This document shows, piece by piece, positions 34,325 to 43,170 of a DNA stretch of 64,000 nt. The stretch comes from an uncultured Serinicoccus sp. (lineage in GTDB: Bacteria; Actinomycetota; Actinomycetes; Actinomycetales; Dermatophilaceae), in the NCBI RefSeq assembly GCF_947500995.1, contig NZ_CANMUA010000002.1, forward strand, positions 1-64,000, written 5' to 3'. Numbering within the stretch: position 1 is the stretch's first letter; every line of letters begins with the position of its first letter. The position numbers were made by a program, and so were the translations under genes. The notes under the pieces were generated by a model, which saw nothing but the letters and a program-made list of their open reading frames with translations, made no database searches and had not been told where the DNA came from.

Positions 34325-35043
34325 CAGCCCTCCCGGCTCTCCAGCACTAGGGCGACCCGCCCGGCCGCGGCGTACTGCGCCACCGCCGGCGCCTGCGCCG
34401 CGTCGATCAGCACCGACACCACCGTGGCCTGCTGGCCCGTGGCCACGTCCGGGGCACGCACCGAGACCACCTCAGCCTCGGTCAGGACCGGATCCTCCAC
34501 CGTCGCCGGGTCCCCCTGAGCGCCCGCCGTGACCACGACCCGCACCCGGTCCCCGGCCACCAACGGCTCCCCCGGCATCAGCTGCGGCGTCACCGCCACA
34601 CCCACCACCGACTCACCGTCGGCCGGGACGAGCTGCTCGGTCACCGCCTCCTGCGTCAGCAACGACCCGGCGGCCAGATCTAGCGCTGCGCGCCGCCCCA
34701 CCAGGTCCTCCAGGTCCGAGCCAGGCACCACAGCCAGGGACGGGTCGGAACCCACCTGCACGACCGCCAGATCCTCAGCCCCGATGACCTCTCCGCGCAT
34801 CACCGTCGACCGGACCGCGACCACGTCCGTGGCCTCTGACGTCGCCAGGTACACCCAGACCCCGACCAGCGCGCCGAGCACCACCAACGCGACACCGGCC
34901 AAAGTCAGCACCGGGCGCCGGCGCAGCTTCAGCGGTGTCGGCACCGGCGTCGACTCACCCTCCACCACCGGAAGCGTGGCGTTAGGTCCATTGCCGGGGT
35001 CGCCAGCACCTGAGGACTGGTCCGCGTCTCGTCTCCTGGACAT
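34324..35043 (-). CDS. CpaB/RcpC-like SAF-domain protein
   Basis: The 239-residue protein has a cytoplasmic start, one helix (LTLAGVALVVLGALVGVWVYLA) and a SAF domain (VVAVRSTVMRGEVIGAEDLAVV with AALDLAAGSLLTQEAV), then a beta domain (VGVAVTPQLMPGEPLVAGDRVRV). That is the CpaB arrangement in Flp pilus loci. GGGGAAG stands 7 nt before the ATG. It is the first clearly pilus-related gene, with an 88-bp gap to the secreted protein gene upstream. Confidence 0.82.
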   Translation of the reverse strand: MSRRRDADQSSGAGDPGNGPNATLPVVEGESTPVPTPLKLRRRPVLTLAGVALVVLGALVGVWVYLATSEATDVVAVRSTVMRGEVIGAEDLAVVQVGSDPSLAVVPGSDLEDLVGRRAALDLAAGSLLTQEAVTEQLVPADGESVVGVAVTPQLMPGEPLVAGDRVRVVVTAGAQGDPATVEDPVLTEAEVVSVRAPDVATGQQATVVSVLIDAAQAPAVAQYAAAGRVALVLESREG

Positions 35044-35131
35044 GTCTGCTTCCCCTTCGCTACGCCGACGCGAGCCTCTCGCGCCTTCCCCGTCTCGTGT
35101 CCCGCTGCAACCGAACTAGTTGGCTGAGGAT

Positions 35132-36100
35132 CTACGGCTGGATGATGGCTTGGGCCTCGCCCAAGCGAATGGTCGTCGACTCGACCAGATCCATCGGGAT
35201 CTGACCGGACTGACCCATACCGGACCAAGTGATGACCCAGAACGAGGTCGCCGACACCTGGTAGGTCCCCGGGTCCTCATACCGGTGGCCGCAGTCCGGG
35301 GAGGCCTGATCACCGAATTCGTCCGCGTACGAGGTTCCCGGGCCCGTGCAGGTCACCAAGGACCCGTCACCCATGTCCCACACCACCTGCTCCACCACAC
35401 CGGTCGCAGTCACCGAGTAACCACCCGCGGACGCGGTCCGGCTGACCGGGCCTAACGTGTTCTCGGCAGGGTCATCGACCCACATCCAGGTCGGCAACCC
35501 GATCAGCCCGATCCGGTCCGGACCGTCTTCCGGGACGATGCCTATCCCGATCGCTTGAAGGTCCATCTGGGAGATCGCTTGGTACGCCAGATCCAGCGGG
35601 TTGGGGACGTTCTCCCACGGCGGGCTCATCGACCACGCCATGTCCACGAATCCCGGCTCGAGCGACGGGTCGCCCAGCCAGTTACCGCGCACGTAGATCG
35701 CCCCCTCGGTGTTGCCCTCCCAAGCCGGGTCAGACTTCCGCGGCTGCGGATCTGCAAGCTTCGCGTAGGCGTTCCACCCCTGCACCCAGTGCCAACCACC
35801 CGCCAGCTCGCACGGCACCACCTGCCCACTCACCGTTTCCGTACACGCGACATCCACCGGCGGTCCCTCACCGCCACCGCCACCGCCACCACCCGGATCT
35901 ACCGGATCCCCCGGCACACTGGGGTCTCCCGGGCCTTCAATGACGATTCTGCAGCGTCCAGTTCCTGGATCGATGACCTCACCGGGGCCGCAGACCACCG
36001 GTGGAACTGACTCGCCCGCCATCGCCGCTGCGCCTGAGCTAACTGGTGCGACCATTGCCAACATCAAGGTGGTAATGGTCGCTGCCTTCAGGGACCGCAT
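35132..36100 (-). CDS. secreted protein of the pilus operon
   Basis: The 322-residue protein has a signal peptide (KAATITTLMLAMVAPVSSGAAAMA), a Pro/Gly-rich spacer with a run of eight Gly, and a C-terminal part with a PKD-like finish (YRYEDPGTYQVSA-type: GHRYEDPGTYQVSATSFW) preceded by VVWDMGDGS. Four to six cysteines could form disulfides. Comparable proteins occur at the head of actinobacterial Tad loci, without known activity; a minor adhesin or surface component is possible. It overlaps the lipoprotein gene by 13 bp. Confidence 0.72.
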   Translation of the reverse strand: MRSLKAATITTLMLAMVAPVSSGAAAMAGESVPPVVCGPGEVIDPGTGRCRIVIEGPGDPSVPGDPVDPGGGGGGGGEGPPVDVACTETVSGQVVPCELAGGWHWVQGWNAYAKLADPQPRKSDPAWEGNTEGAIYVRGNWLGDPSLEPGFVDMAWSMSPPWENVPNPLDLAYQAISQMDLQAIGIGIVPEDGPDRIGLIGLPTWMWVDDPAENTLGPVSRTASAGGYSVTATGVVEQVVWDMGDGSLVTCTGPGTSYADEFGDQASPDCGHRYEDPGTYQVSATSFWVITWSGMGQSGQIPMDLVESTTIRLGEAQAIIQP

Positions 36101-36693
36101 GGCTCGTACTCCATGGGGTCGTGAGTGACGAACAGCTCACCCTCGCTTGTGGCGTCTGGGCCGACCCGATAGGTGATCTGCTGCCGATCTCCCAACTCAC
36201 CCCGATTCGGCTTCTCACCGTTGTAAGTCACGTCAGACCAGTCCAGGCAAGCCGTCACCTGGTAGTCCTCGCCCTCGGCTACGGCCTCGACCGCCGTGAC
36301 CGTCACGACAGTCTCACCCTCCTGAGCGAGCCCCTCCTCTCGATCCATCTGCAGGTTGGACACCCACTGCGCGACCGCTTGGCCACGTGCAACCCCAGCT
36401 AGGTCCTGGACCGGGACTTCGGAGTTCCGTCGTGCCTCATCCAGGAGTGCCCATGCTTTGACCACGGCTTGGGCTGCATCTGCTTGCCCTTCGTCTTGTG
36501 GTTCGGCAGCAGTCGGACCCGCCGAGGTTTGTCGTGCGTCCTCCGGCGCGCTCGATGTGGCCGTGTCAGTTTCGCGAGTGTCCGATGCCTGGGTGGTCTC
36601 GGACGAATCGTTCGGCGCGCCACCCCCGCACCCGGCCAACAGGCCAAGGCACGCCGCCAAGACCAACCCACTCGTCACCCCGCTGGTACGCAT
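36088..36693 (-). CDS. lipoprotein
   Basis: The 201-residue protein begins with a lipoprotein signal, LVLAACLGLLAGC-GGG, with lipobox LAGC. A Ser/Thr/Glu-rich linker follows, then a compact domain (VVKAWALLDEARRNSE, VTVTAVEAVAEGEDYQVTACLDW) resembling NTF2-like lipoproteins. GGAGG lies 5 nt before ATG 36693; the longer ORF-track start has no such site. It is the first gene of the pilus operon. Confidence 0.8.
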   Translation of the reverse strand: MRTSGVTSGLVLAACLGLLAGCGGGAPNDSSETTQASDTRETDTATSSAPEDARQTSAGPTAAEPQDEGQADAAQAVVKAWALLDEARRNSEVPVQDLAGVARGQAVAQWVSNLQMDREEGLAQEGETVVTVTAVEAVAEGEDYQVTACLDWSDVTYNGEKPNRGELGDRQQITYRVGPDATSEGELFVTHDPMEYEPCGP

Positions 36694-36889
36694 GTAACCT
36701 CCTTCACTACTAGGAAGCCATCCAGGCGATACGGGAAGCATCAGTGCGGGGATGGACGCCCGATAAGCACTAGTTCTACGTCGGCGGCGTCCAACGCACC
36801 CCGCTTGCCGTAAGGTGAAGATGCACCGACCCAGCGTGACGCTAGCCCAGGATGGCGCGGGGATGACGGGTAGGCAAATAACGATTCGG

Positions 36890-37330
36890 TCAAGAATTTT
36901 GGCGGCGAGCGGCGCGCAGAGCCTGCACGACACGCGGCGCAGACACCCCCAGCCGCTCAGCGAGCAGCGTCACATGCCGCGTGGAAACCTCACTCTTCAA
37001 GTCACCATTCTCCCACCGGACCACAGTTCGGGGACTGACGTACACCGCCTCAGCCAGTTGCGCGATTGTCAAACCAGCCGCGAGTCGCTGCTCCCGCAAC
37101 GTCGCTGGGTCAGCAGCTGCAATTAACAAGGTCTCGACTGGAACGTCCAGTATCTCTGCGATGCGTCCAAGCACCCCCGGGCGTGGTATCGAACGCCCCA
37201 ATTCCCACCGCGACACACGTTCGCCGCCCACAATCCCAACCGCCCGGGCCAATTGGTGCTGAGTCAGTCCTGCACGTTTTCGCAGCGACCGCAGACGCTT
37301 CGGATCCATGGGGGCGCGCGCTGGAGACAT
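36890..37330 (-). CDS. double helix-turn-helix XRE regulator
   Basis: The product is about 146 residues with two tandem Cro/C1-type HTH domains: RSLRKRAGLTQHQLARAVGI with RVSRWELGRSIP, then REQRLAAGLTIAQLAEAVYV with TVVRWENGD. Two DNA-binding domains in one chain suggest binding of adjacent half-sites without dimerising. It lies upstream of the pilus operon on the same strand and could control that operon or excision. The start is uncertain (37330, 37309 and upstream codons lack a good site); the 5' part of the ORF-track frame looks non-coding. Confidence 0.78.
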   Translation of the reverse strand: MSPARAPMDPKRLRSLRKRAGLTQHQLARAVGIVGGERVSRWELGRSIPRPGVLGRIAEILDVPVETLLIAAADPATLREQRLAAGLTIAQLAEAVYVSPRTVVRWENGDLKSEVSTRHVTLLAERLGVSAPRVVQALRAARRQNS

Positions 37331-37395
37331 CAGGTCAGCCCAACCGGATCGAGCCCTGGCCTGCGATTGATGTTCTGTCCCACAGGGTCCCCTCG

Positions 37396-37602
37396 CTACA
37401 ACGAAGGGATCTGCACCATCAGCCGATCCACATCGGCCGGGTTGACGCGAATGAGGCGAGGGCCGCTTCGGTATGCCGGGAGTTGACCCTCGGCGATACG
37501 GCGTCGCAGTGTGCGGATACTCATGCCAGTCCGTTCGGCGGCAGCGGCCAGGGACTCGTAGTGCCGAGCCTTTGTGGGCGCACGTTCCATTGCATAGCTC
37601 AT
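37396..37602 (-). CDS. excisionase-like helix-turn-helix protein
   Basis: The 68-residue protein has a MerR/excisionase-type winged helix: YESLAAAAERTGMSIRTLRRRIAEGQLPAYRSGPRLIRVNPADVD. Such proteins direct an integrase toward excision of integrative elements, or act as small regulators. There is no integrase next to it, which is unusual. I prefer ATG 37602 (MSYAMERAP); 37590 is also possible. Confidence 0.75.
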   Translation of the reverse strand: MSYAMERAPTKARHYESLAAAAERTGMSIRTLRRRIAEGQLPAYRSGPRLIRVNPADVDRLMVQIPSL

Positions 37603-37650
37603 ACCGCCTACAAGCCATGGAGCGGATCGCTTCAGCATCACGTCACGCCT

Positions 37651-37950
37651 TCATTCAGTCAGGCTCTCGTTGCACGTAGCCATGAGCGTGACGGACGCAA
37701 CGGGCAGTACCCCAAAGACGTTCGGCAGCGAGACGTCGATCGCCTCCTCGCCGGTCGTGACTGGGTCGAAGGTCTCAGGGGCGCCGGGGGAAGATGGACC
37801 CGTCTCTTGGAACGATTGCCACGGCTTCGGTGTCCACATGCGCATGTCGATCTGCACAGTCCAGTGCGTGCCGCCTTCGGACCGCGAGACCCGGACAGCA
37901 GGCGCCGTGTTCTCTCTAGCGATGGCTGCAGTGTGCTTCGAGGTGTGCAC
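37651..37950 (-). CDS. hypothetical protein
   Basis: This is an approximately 99-residue frame with strong third-position GC bias and a plausible protein composition (HWTVQIDMRMWTPKPWQSF, VSLPNVFGVLPVASVTLMATC). No family is recognised. A GTG at 37950 is the likeliest start because longer versions would overlap the preceding gene. It follows that gene by 28 bp on the same strand, so the three small genes probably form one unit. Confidence 0.5.
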   Translation of the reverse strand: MHTSKHTAAIARENTAPAVRVSRSEGGTHWTVQIDMRMWTPKPWQSFQETGPSSPGAPETFDPVTTGEEAIDVSLPNVFGVLPVASVTLMATCNESLTE

Positions 37951-37978
37951 CCCGGCATATGCCCGGCGCGGGCTCGCG

Positions 37979-38359
37979 TTAGTCGTCCTGGGACTCCGCC
38001 CCGGTGCCAGACCCGCGGGTGATCCAGCCCTGAAGGACTTCATCACCCAGCATGAGCTTGGCGGGCACACCACCCAGGAGCGGCCCGCCGCCCACCTCAA
38101 AGGGGTCGCCCACGGGAAGCGGGTGCGGGTCGGAGGGGTCGACGTACTGGAAGAGCACGAAGCGCGTCCCGGTGTTGGCGAGGTTCGTCGAGGCTGTCGG
38201 TCCCTCCTGGGTCGGGCGGCGCGTGTCTGGCAGGGTGGCCCGGTCCATGTCGGCGATTTTCTGCACCCGTGGGTCGACCGGCTCGCCCAGGCGCTGAGCC
38301 AACTTCACGTCGAGGCGAGCCACGTCCTGGTCTGCGCGCGTGATGACGATCTCGTTCAT
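37979..38359 (-). CDS. hypothetical soluble protein
   Basis: The 126-residue protein has no membrane segment. It begins NEIVITRADQDVARLDVKLAQRLGEPVDPRV and has a Gly/Pro-rich middle. The family is unknown. ATG 38359 overlaps the stop of the membrane-protein gene (ATGA), with AGAGGA upstream, so the two are translationally coupled and their products may work together. Confidence 0.65.
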   Translation of the reverse strand: MNEIVITRADQDVARLDVKLAQRLGEPVDPRVQKIADMDRATLPDTRRPTQEGPTASTNLANTGTRFVLFQYVDPSDPHPLPVGDPFEVGGGPLLGGVPAKLMLGDEVLQGWITRGSGTGAESQDD

Positions 38360-38706
38360 GGGGATTCCTCTGCCGGGTCTTCCTGGTCCCGAGTATCCCA
38401 CTCATTTATGATCGGCTCCAGGGCTGAGGCAAGGGCGGCCCTGATCAGCCGAACGTCGAAGTCGGTGAGGTCGGGGGATGCCGCGAGAGTCTCGAGCTGC
38501 GCTACGCCGAGCCCGCGAGACTCTGGATCCTCGGAGACCAGTTGGTCCATGGACCAGCGCATGTGATCATGGGCCGTCGCCCTGCGGGCCTCGGCAATGG
38601 TGTCCTGGTTGTCGCGCGTGGCGACTTTCGCTTGCGCCCAGTGCCCCCCGTAGCCGACGACCGCGCCGACGACCAGCGTCAGCACTGCCACCCACCACTC
38701 GGCCAT
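38356..38706 (-). CDS. hypothetical membrane-anchored protein
   Basis: The 116-residue protein has one N-terminal membrane helix (WWVAVLTLVVGAVVGYGGHWA) and a charged, helical cytoplasmic part (RDNQDTIAEARRATAHDHMRW). This layout is common among small actinobacterial proteins of unknown role in defence islands. It is the first gene of a three-gene set on the minus strand, downstream of the restriction operon. Confidence 0.65.
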   Translation of the reverse strand: MAEWWVAVLTLVVGAVVGYGGHWAQAKVATRDNQDTIAEARRATAHDHMRWSMDQLVSEDPESRGLGVAQLETLAASPDLTDFDVRLIRAALASALEPIINEWDTRDQEDPAEESP

Positions 38707-38956
38707 GCCGGCCAGCCTAGAGGAAGCCTCCCAAATTTCGCCCGGACTCTTTCAATGCGGTCGGACCCAGCCTTCCGGGCGGTGGTCCAGCCATGCCTCG
38801 CTGGTCCACAGCCGCCAGCGTCCGCCAGGCCCTGGCACCACCCCGGGCGCGTCGACAGCACCAACGAGTCAACCGGTTCTCGGCAGCGGCGCCGCAGGTT
38901 CGGCGACGCTGATGCGTGGCCGAGTCGGGGCAGGCCCGAACCCCGTACGCCTCAGG

Positions 38957-41900
38957 TCAGTAGTGCTCGGCGATGTACTCGTACGCCCGCTCGAACAGAC
39001 CGGGGGTCTTGTGCAGTTGGTGCCTGTGCAGCACTTCACGGACGTGTCGACGTACGAGTTGGTCGCCCTGTTGCGTGGCCTCCCAACCGTCGTACCGAAC
39101 TTCCCGGACGATGCTGTCGATGTCGTTGACGACGCGCTCGACCAGGGCCGGCGAGTCATCCGCGGCGTACTCGACGAAGATTTGCGTCAGTGCCCCCACA
39201 CGCGGATCGGGCAGCAGGTCCAGCTTGCCCTCGTGATCTGCCTTTTCAGCCGCAGTTAGGTCCTTCGCCAACTGGAAGGCCTCCCGCAGCCACTCGATTG
39301 ACTGCTCGGCCGCGGCCATGGTCCGTTCCCGTAGACGATCGAGCCGCTCGGCGAGCGACTTGTACACGGGGTGTTCGCCCGAGGCGTCCTCACGCTTCTT
39401 CAGCCGGGCGGCGATGGAGTCGATGATGTCGTCGGCGGTCTTGCCCTCAACCTCTTTTGGATCTTCCAGAAGGCCTTCGTCGATCAGGGTGCGGACCGTT
39501 TCGGCGTCGGCTACTACAACCTCATCGGCGCGGGTGACCCTGATGTCGTCCATGTGCCCGTGCACCAGGCCCAGTGTCTTCGCGCCGAGCCTGTGCCACA
39601 GGTGGTCGGCCGGTCCGGGCGGGGGCTGCAAGGAGGCGTAGACCTGGGACAGGAAGCGGTACTCCATGCGGTGGGTGCGCAGGTCGTCGTGCGGCCAGAG
39701 GGTTTCCCAGATGCCCTCAAGCATGACGTAGTTCGCAGCGAACTTCTGCTCGTCCTCGGGTCGGGGCATCCTGGCCTGGGCATCTATCAGCGTCTGTGGG
39801 CCCTGCTGGTTAACGTCAATGCCGGCGAACCGGACCATGGTGGCTTCTAGCTGCGCCTCGAAGACCTCGACGAGCCCCTCGATCTCGATCTGCTGCTGTG
39901 CCTGCTTCGGGTTGGCCGGTGCCATCGCCGTGGCGAAGCCAGCTCCGAGACCGACGTAGTCGACGATGATCCCGTACCGCTTGTCTGCACCCGTCTCGGG
40001 GTTGCGCCAGGTGCGGTTTGCCCGGGTGATCGTCTGGAACAGCGTGTGGTCTTTCAGCGGCTTGTCCAGGTACAGCACGCCCTCGATGGGTGCGTTGAAC
40101 CCTGTGCCAAGCTTGGAGGTGCAGACCAGGAACTTCAGTGGGTCACCGTGGGTGCGGAACCGCTTGAGCAGGTCGGCCTCCTGCGACTCGGTCAGGGCGT
40201 ACTTCTGCCAGGCGGGGTCCTCCCCCTTCGCGGTGCCGACGGTCATCACGACGGCGACCTCGTCCCGCACTGGCGCTGGCACGTCGTCGCCGATCTGGGC
40301 CCACTCCCGCTGCTGACGCTCTTCGAGCATCTGACCCAGCTCCTCGGTGTACGCGACGCACGCGGCCCGGTCGACCACGACGATCTGCGCCTTCATCCCG
40401 AGCGGGTCCACGGTGGAGTAGAAGTGGTCAATGAGGTCCTCGCAGACGGCCCGTACCCGGTCGGGGTTGCCGAAGAACGTCGAGGCCCGGGAGGCCCGCC
40501 TGGCGAGTTCGTCCTGCTGGACGTCGTCGAGGTTCTCGTCCTGCGCCATGACCTTGAACGCCTCATCGAGGCCTTGCTTGTCGAGGGTGAACTCGACCCT
40601 GCGTGGGGCGACGTGGATCGGCACGGTCATCCCGTCGCGGATCGACGCGTCCGTGCCGTAGGTGTGCAGCGCACTGCCGGGGTCCGTCTCGTCACCGAAA
40701 GTCGCAAAGGTGTTGCGGTCGACGTCGGCGATCGGGGTGCCGGTGAACGCGAAAAGGTTGGCGTTCGGCAGTGCCGCCCGCATCGTCTGCCCCAGGTCGC
40801 CCTCCTGGGTGCGGTGGGCCTCGTCGACCAACACCACGATGTTGTCCCGCTCGTTCAGCACTCCGGCGCCCGCGAATTTGTGAACTGTGGTGAAGATCAG
40901 TCCACGCCGGTCGGACCTCAGCAGGTCCTGCAAGGCACCCGCGGTGGGCGGTACTTGCAGCCGTGGCATGGACGTGGTGCGGAACTGGTCCCATAGTTGC
41001 TGGACGAGTTGCACGCGGTCGGCGACCAGCACGATCGTCGGGTTGTTCAGCTCGGGGTCGCGCAGCAGCTTCCCGGCCGCGAACACCATCGCCAGCGTTT
41101 TGCCCGACCCCTGGGTGTGGTAGATCAGGCCCTTGCGCCGGGCCGGGTCCTTTACCCGGCCCACGATCAGGTTGACGGCTTCGTACTGGGTGTATCGGGC
41201 TAGCAGCTTGTTCAGCGAACGGGTGCCGTCGTCGGACTGCGGCGTCTCGAACGCAACGTAGTCGGCCAGGAAGTCGAGCACGGTCCGCGGCGTCAGCATC
41301 GAGGTCGCGGCCTGCAGCACGTCGGCCAGGCGCGGCTGGTCCTTCACCGCCCCCCAGGTGTGCCAGTGCTGCACCGGGGTGCGAACACCGGCGTAACGGA
41401 ACTGTTTGCCCTCGGTGGCGAAGGTCAGCACGTTCGGCACGAAGAACGGCGCCCAGCTCTCCTGGTAGGTCTCGACCAGCTCGCTCGCGCCCTTGACCCA
41501 CGACACCCGCTGGTTCACCGGTGTTTTCAGCTCCCCCACGACCAGGGGGAAGCCGTTTACCCACAGAACCACGTCGAACCGGGCCACGTGCCCCGGGATG
41601 CCGTACCGAATCTCCTCCGAGACGACGAAGACGTTGTTGGACAAGTCATCGAAATCGAGCAACCGCACCGGGACCGAGCCCTTGGTGCCGACGAACTCGT
41701 GCGTCACCTCACCGCGCAGCCAGGCCGCGAAATCCCGGTTGCTCTCCATCAAGCCGACATCATGCGCAGTCAGGGGCATCGTCCGCAGCTGACGCAACAC
41801 CTCGTGCACCCGCTCCGGGTCCTCCGCGATCACCGGGTTCAGCCGCACCAGCGACTCCACCACCTGGTCGGTGACGAACGGATCCTCGTCCGGCCGACCC

Positions 41901-41992
41901 AGCTCATTGGCCGGGACGTGAGTCCACCCGACACCTTCCAACGCCTTGATGAGCGGCGCCTGAACACTCAGAAGCTCCCCCAACCCGCTCAT
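38957..41992 (-). CDS. hsdR: type I restriction enzyme, R (translocase/endonuclease) subunit
   Basis: This 1,011-residue motor subunit cleaves DNA lacking the host methylation. The N-terminal nuclease has the ExK motif in VVGELKTP near 155. The SF2 translocase has Walker A TQGSGKTLAMV near 297, DEAHRTQ near 388, FAFTGTPIADVD and LVCTSKLGTGFNAP. A helical C-terminus for complex assembly follows. All catalytic motifs appear intact, and its start overlaps the hsdS stop. Confidence 0.95.
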   Translation of the reverse strand: MSGLGELLSVQAPLIKALEGVGWTHVPANELGRPDEDPFVTDQVVESLVRLNPVIAEDPERVHEVLRQLRTMPLTAHDVGLMESNRDFAAWLRGEVTHEFVGTKGSVPVRLLDFDDLSNNVFVVSEEIRYGIPGHVARFDVVLWVNGFPLVVGELKTPVNQRVSWVKGASELVETYQESWAPFFVPNVLTFATEGKQFRYAGVRTPVQHWHTWGAVKDQPRLADVLQAATSMLTPRTVLDFLADYVAFETPQSDDGTRSLNKLLARYTQYEAVNLIVGRVKDPARRKGLIYHTQGSGKTLAMVFAAGKLLRDPELNNPTIVLVADRVQLVQQLWDQFRTTSMPRLQVPPTAGALQDLLRSDRRGLIFTTVHKFAGAGVLNERDNIVVLVDEAHRTQEGDLGQTMRAALPNANLFAFTGTPIADVDRNTFATFGDETDPGSALHTYGTDASIRDGMTVPIHVAPRRVEFTLDKQGLDEAFKVMAQDENLDDVQQDELARRASRASTFFGNPDRVRAVCEDLIDHFYSTVDPLGMKAQIVVVDRAACVAYTEELGQMLEERQQREWAQIGDDVPAPVRDEVAVVMTVGTAKGEDPAWQKYALTESQEADLLKRFRTHGDPLKFLVCTSKLGTGFNAPIEGVLYLDKPLKDHTLFQTITRANRTWRNPETGADKRYGIIVDYVGLGAGFATAMAPANPKQAQQQIEIEGLVEVFEAQLEATMVRFAGIDVNQQGPQTLIDAQARMPRPEDEQKFAANYVMLEGIWETLWPHDDLRTHRMEYRFLSQVYASLQPPPGPADHLWHRLGAKTLGLVHGHMDDIRVTRADEVVVADAETVRTLIDEGLLEDPKEVEGKTADDIIDSIAARLKKREDASGEHPVYKSLAERLDRLRERTMAAAEQSIEWLREAFQLAKDLTAAEKADHEGKLDLLPDPRVGALTQIFVEYAADDSPALVERVVNDIDSIVREVRYDGWEATQQGDQLVRRHVREVLHRHQLHKTPGLFERAYEYIAEHY

Positions 41993-43170
41993 GCAGCCAC
42001 GTCCTCCATCAGCTCGTCGTACGACTCCGGGATCTCGTGCTCGCCCGACAGTAAGGCGGTCAGCAGGTTCGAGCGGACATTGCGTAGACGGGTCGCATGC
42101 CGCCGCAGCCCTTCACGTGCTTTGGTCAAGGCGTCGTACTTACCGGCGAGACCGGCCATCTCGTCGGCCGCGTGCCAGCGAACCTCGATCGACATAAGCT
42201 CGGTCCGGTTAATCTTTGGCATCTTCGTCCTGCCAGAGCGAGAGGCCGCCACTTCAGTGAAGGCGCTGCTCAGTAGAAGCTGCTGAAGGTAGCGCCGTGG
42301 AACCCCGTCCCGGCCGAGAAGGGGGTACGCGTCAGCGCTACACAAACCCGGCGCATCGGGTACCGCCACTTTGCGAAGGTTTGGCCGAATCTTGGAGTAG
42401 ATCACGTGCCGGTCGTCGAACCGATACTTGCCACTTGTCACCCCATCTTCCCGGGCACTGACCACTCCCACCAAGTCGCCCGTTCCGCTGACGATTCGCT
42501 CCGCACCGACGTGGGGAAGTTCGGCGAGGGAACCCGTCGGCTTCACCAGCGACCCATCAACCGAACAGAGCTGATCGAGACTCACGCAGACTTTGCCGAC
42601 CGGACTAAAGTCAACGTCGCGCATCAGTTCCGTTGCGGAGAGCAGATGCGCGTAGGCGCTCTCGGCGGTCGTGATGGTGTCGTCAAGGGCGGTGACCAGG
42701 TCCACGATGCGCCGCTGCTCGGCGACTTGGGGATACTGGACGGGCACGCTTAAGAGGTCCCTCGGGTTGAGGCGTTCGCGACGCCCGCCGACGCCCTTAG
42801 ACTGCGCTGCGAGGTCCGCCCAGAGCGCAGGCCGCTGGGTGATTAGCTGAACATACTTGGGAAGCGCCCGCGCAGTGGTCCTGTAGGTGGGGAACTCAGG
42901 GGATGCATAGGCTATGTCATGCTCGGCGGGGACGACAGTGATAGCCCCCTCGAACGCCTTCAGCTTGCTGTAAATGAGCTGGCCGGGCCGGACCTGGTGC
43001 AGCTGCTTATAGCGCGTACTCTCCGTGGTGACCGCATCTCGGTGCAACAGTCCTCGCCCGAAGCCGAGCACGCCAACGATTGGATACTTGGTTCCCCGCT
43101 GAACATCTACCTTCTGAATGTCCGGCTGCACGAGGTCTCCGAAAGTGCCCTGCTGCCACTCCTTACGCAT
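41989..43170 (-). CDS. hsdS: type I restriction-modification specificity subunit
   Basis: The 393-residue protein contains two target-recognition domains, each ending in a conserved helix (EQRRIVDLVTALDDTITTAESA near 165-190 and ALTKAREGLRRHATRLRNVRSNLLTALLSG near the C-terminus). The two DNA-reading domains define a bipartite target. The second half (SVDGSLVKPTGSLAELPHVGAERI) keeps the usual TRD opening. ATG 43170 overlaps the hsdM TAA. Confidence 0.92.
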   Translation of the reverse strand: MRKEWQQGTFGDLVQPDIQKVDVQRGTKYPIVGVLGFGRGLLHRDAVTTESTRYKQLHQVRPGQLIYSKLKAFEGAITVVPAEHDIAYASPEFPTYRTTARALPKYVQLITQRPALWADLAAQSKGVGGRRERLNPRDLLSVPVQYPQVAEQRRIVDLVTALDDTITTAESAYAHLLSATELMRDVDFSPVGKVCVSLDQLCSVDGSLVKPTGSLAELPHVGAERIVSGTGDLVGVVSAREDGVTSGKYRFDDRHVIYSKIRPNLRKVAVPDAPGLCSADAYPLLGRDGVPRRYLQQLLLSSAFTEVAASRSGRTKMPKINRTELMSIEVRWHAADEMAGLAGKYDALTKAREGLRRHATRLRNVRSNLLTALLSGEHEIPESYDELMEDVAA

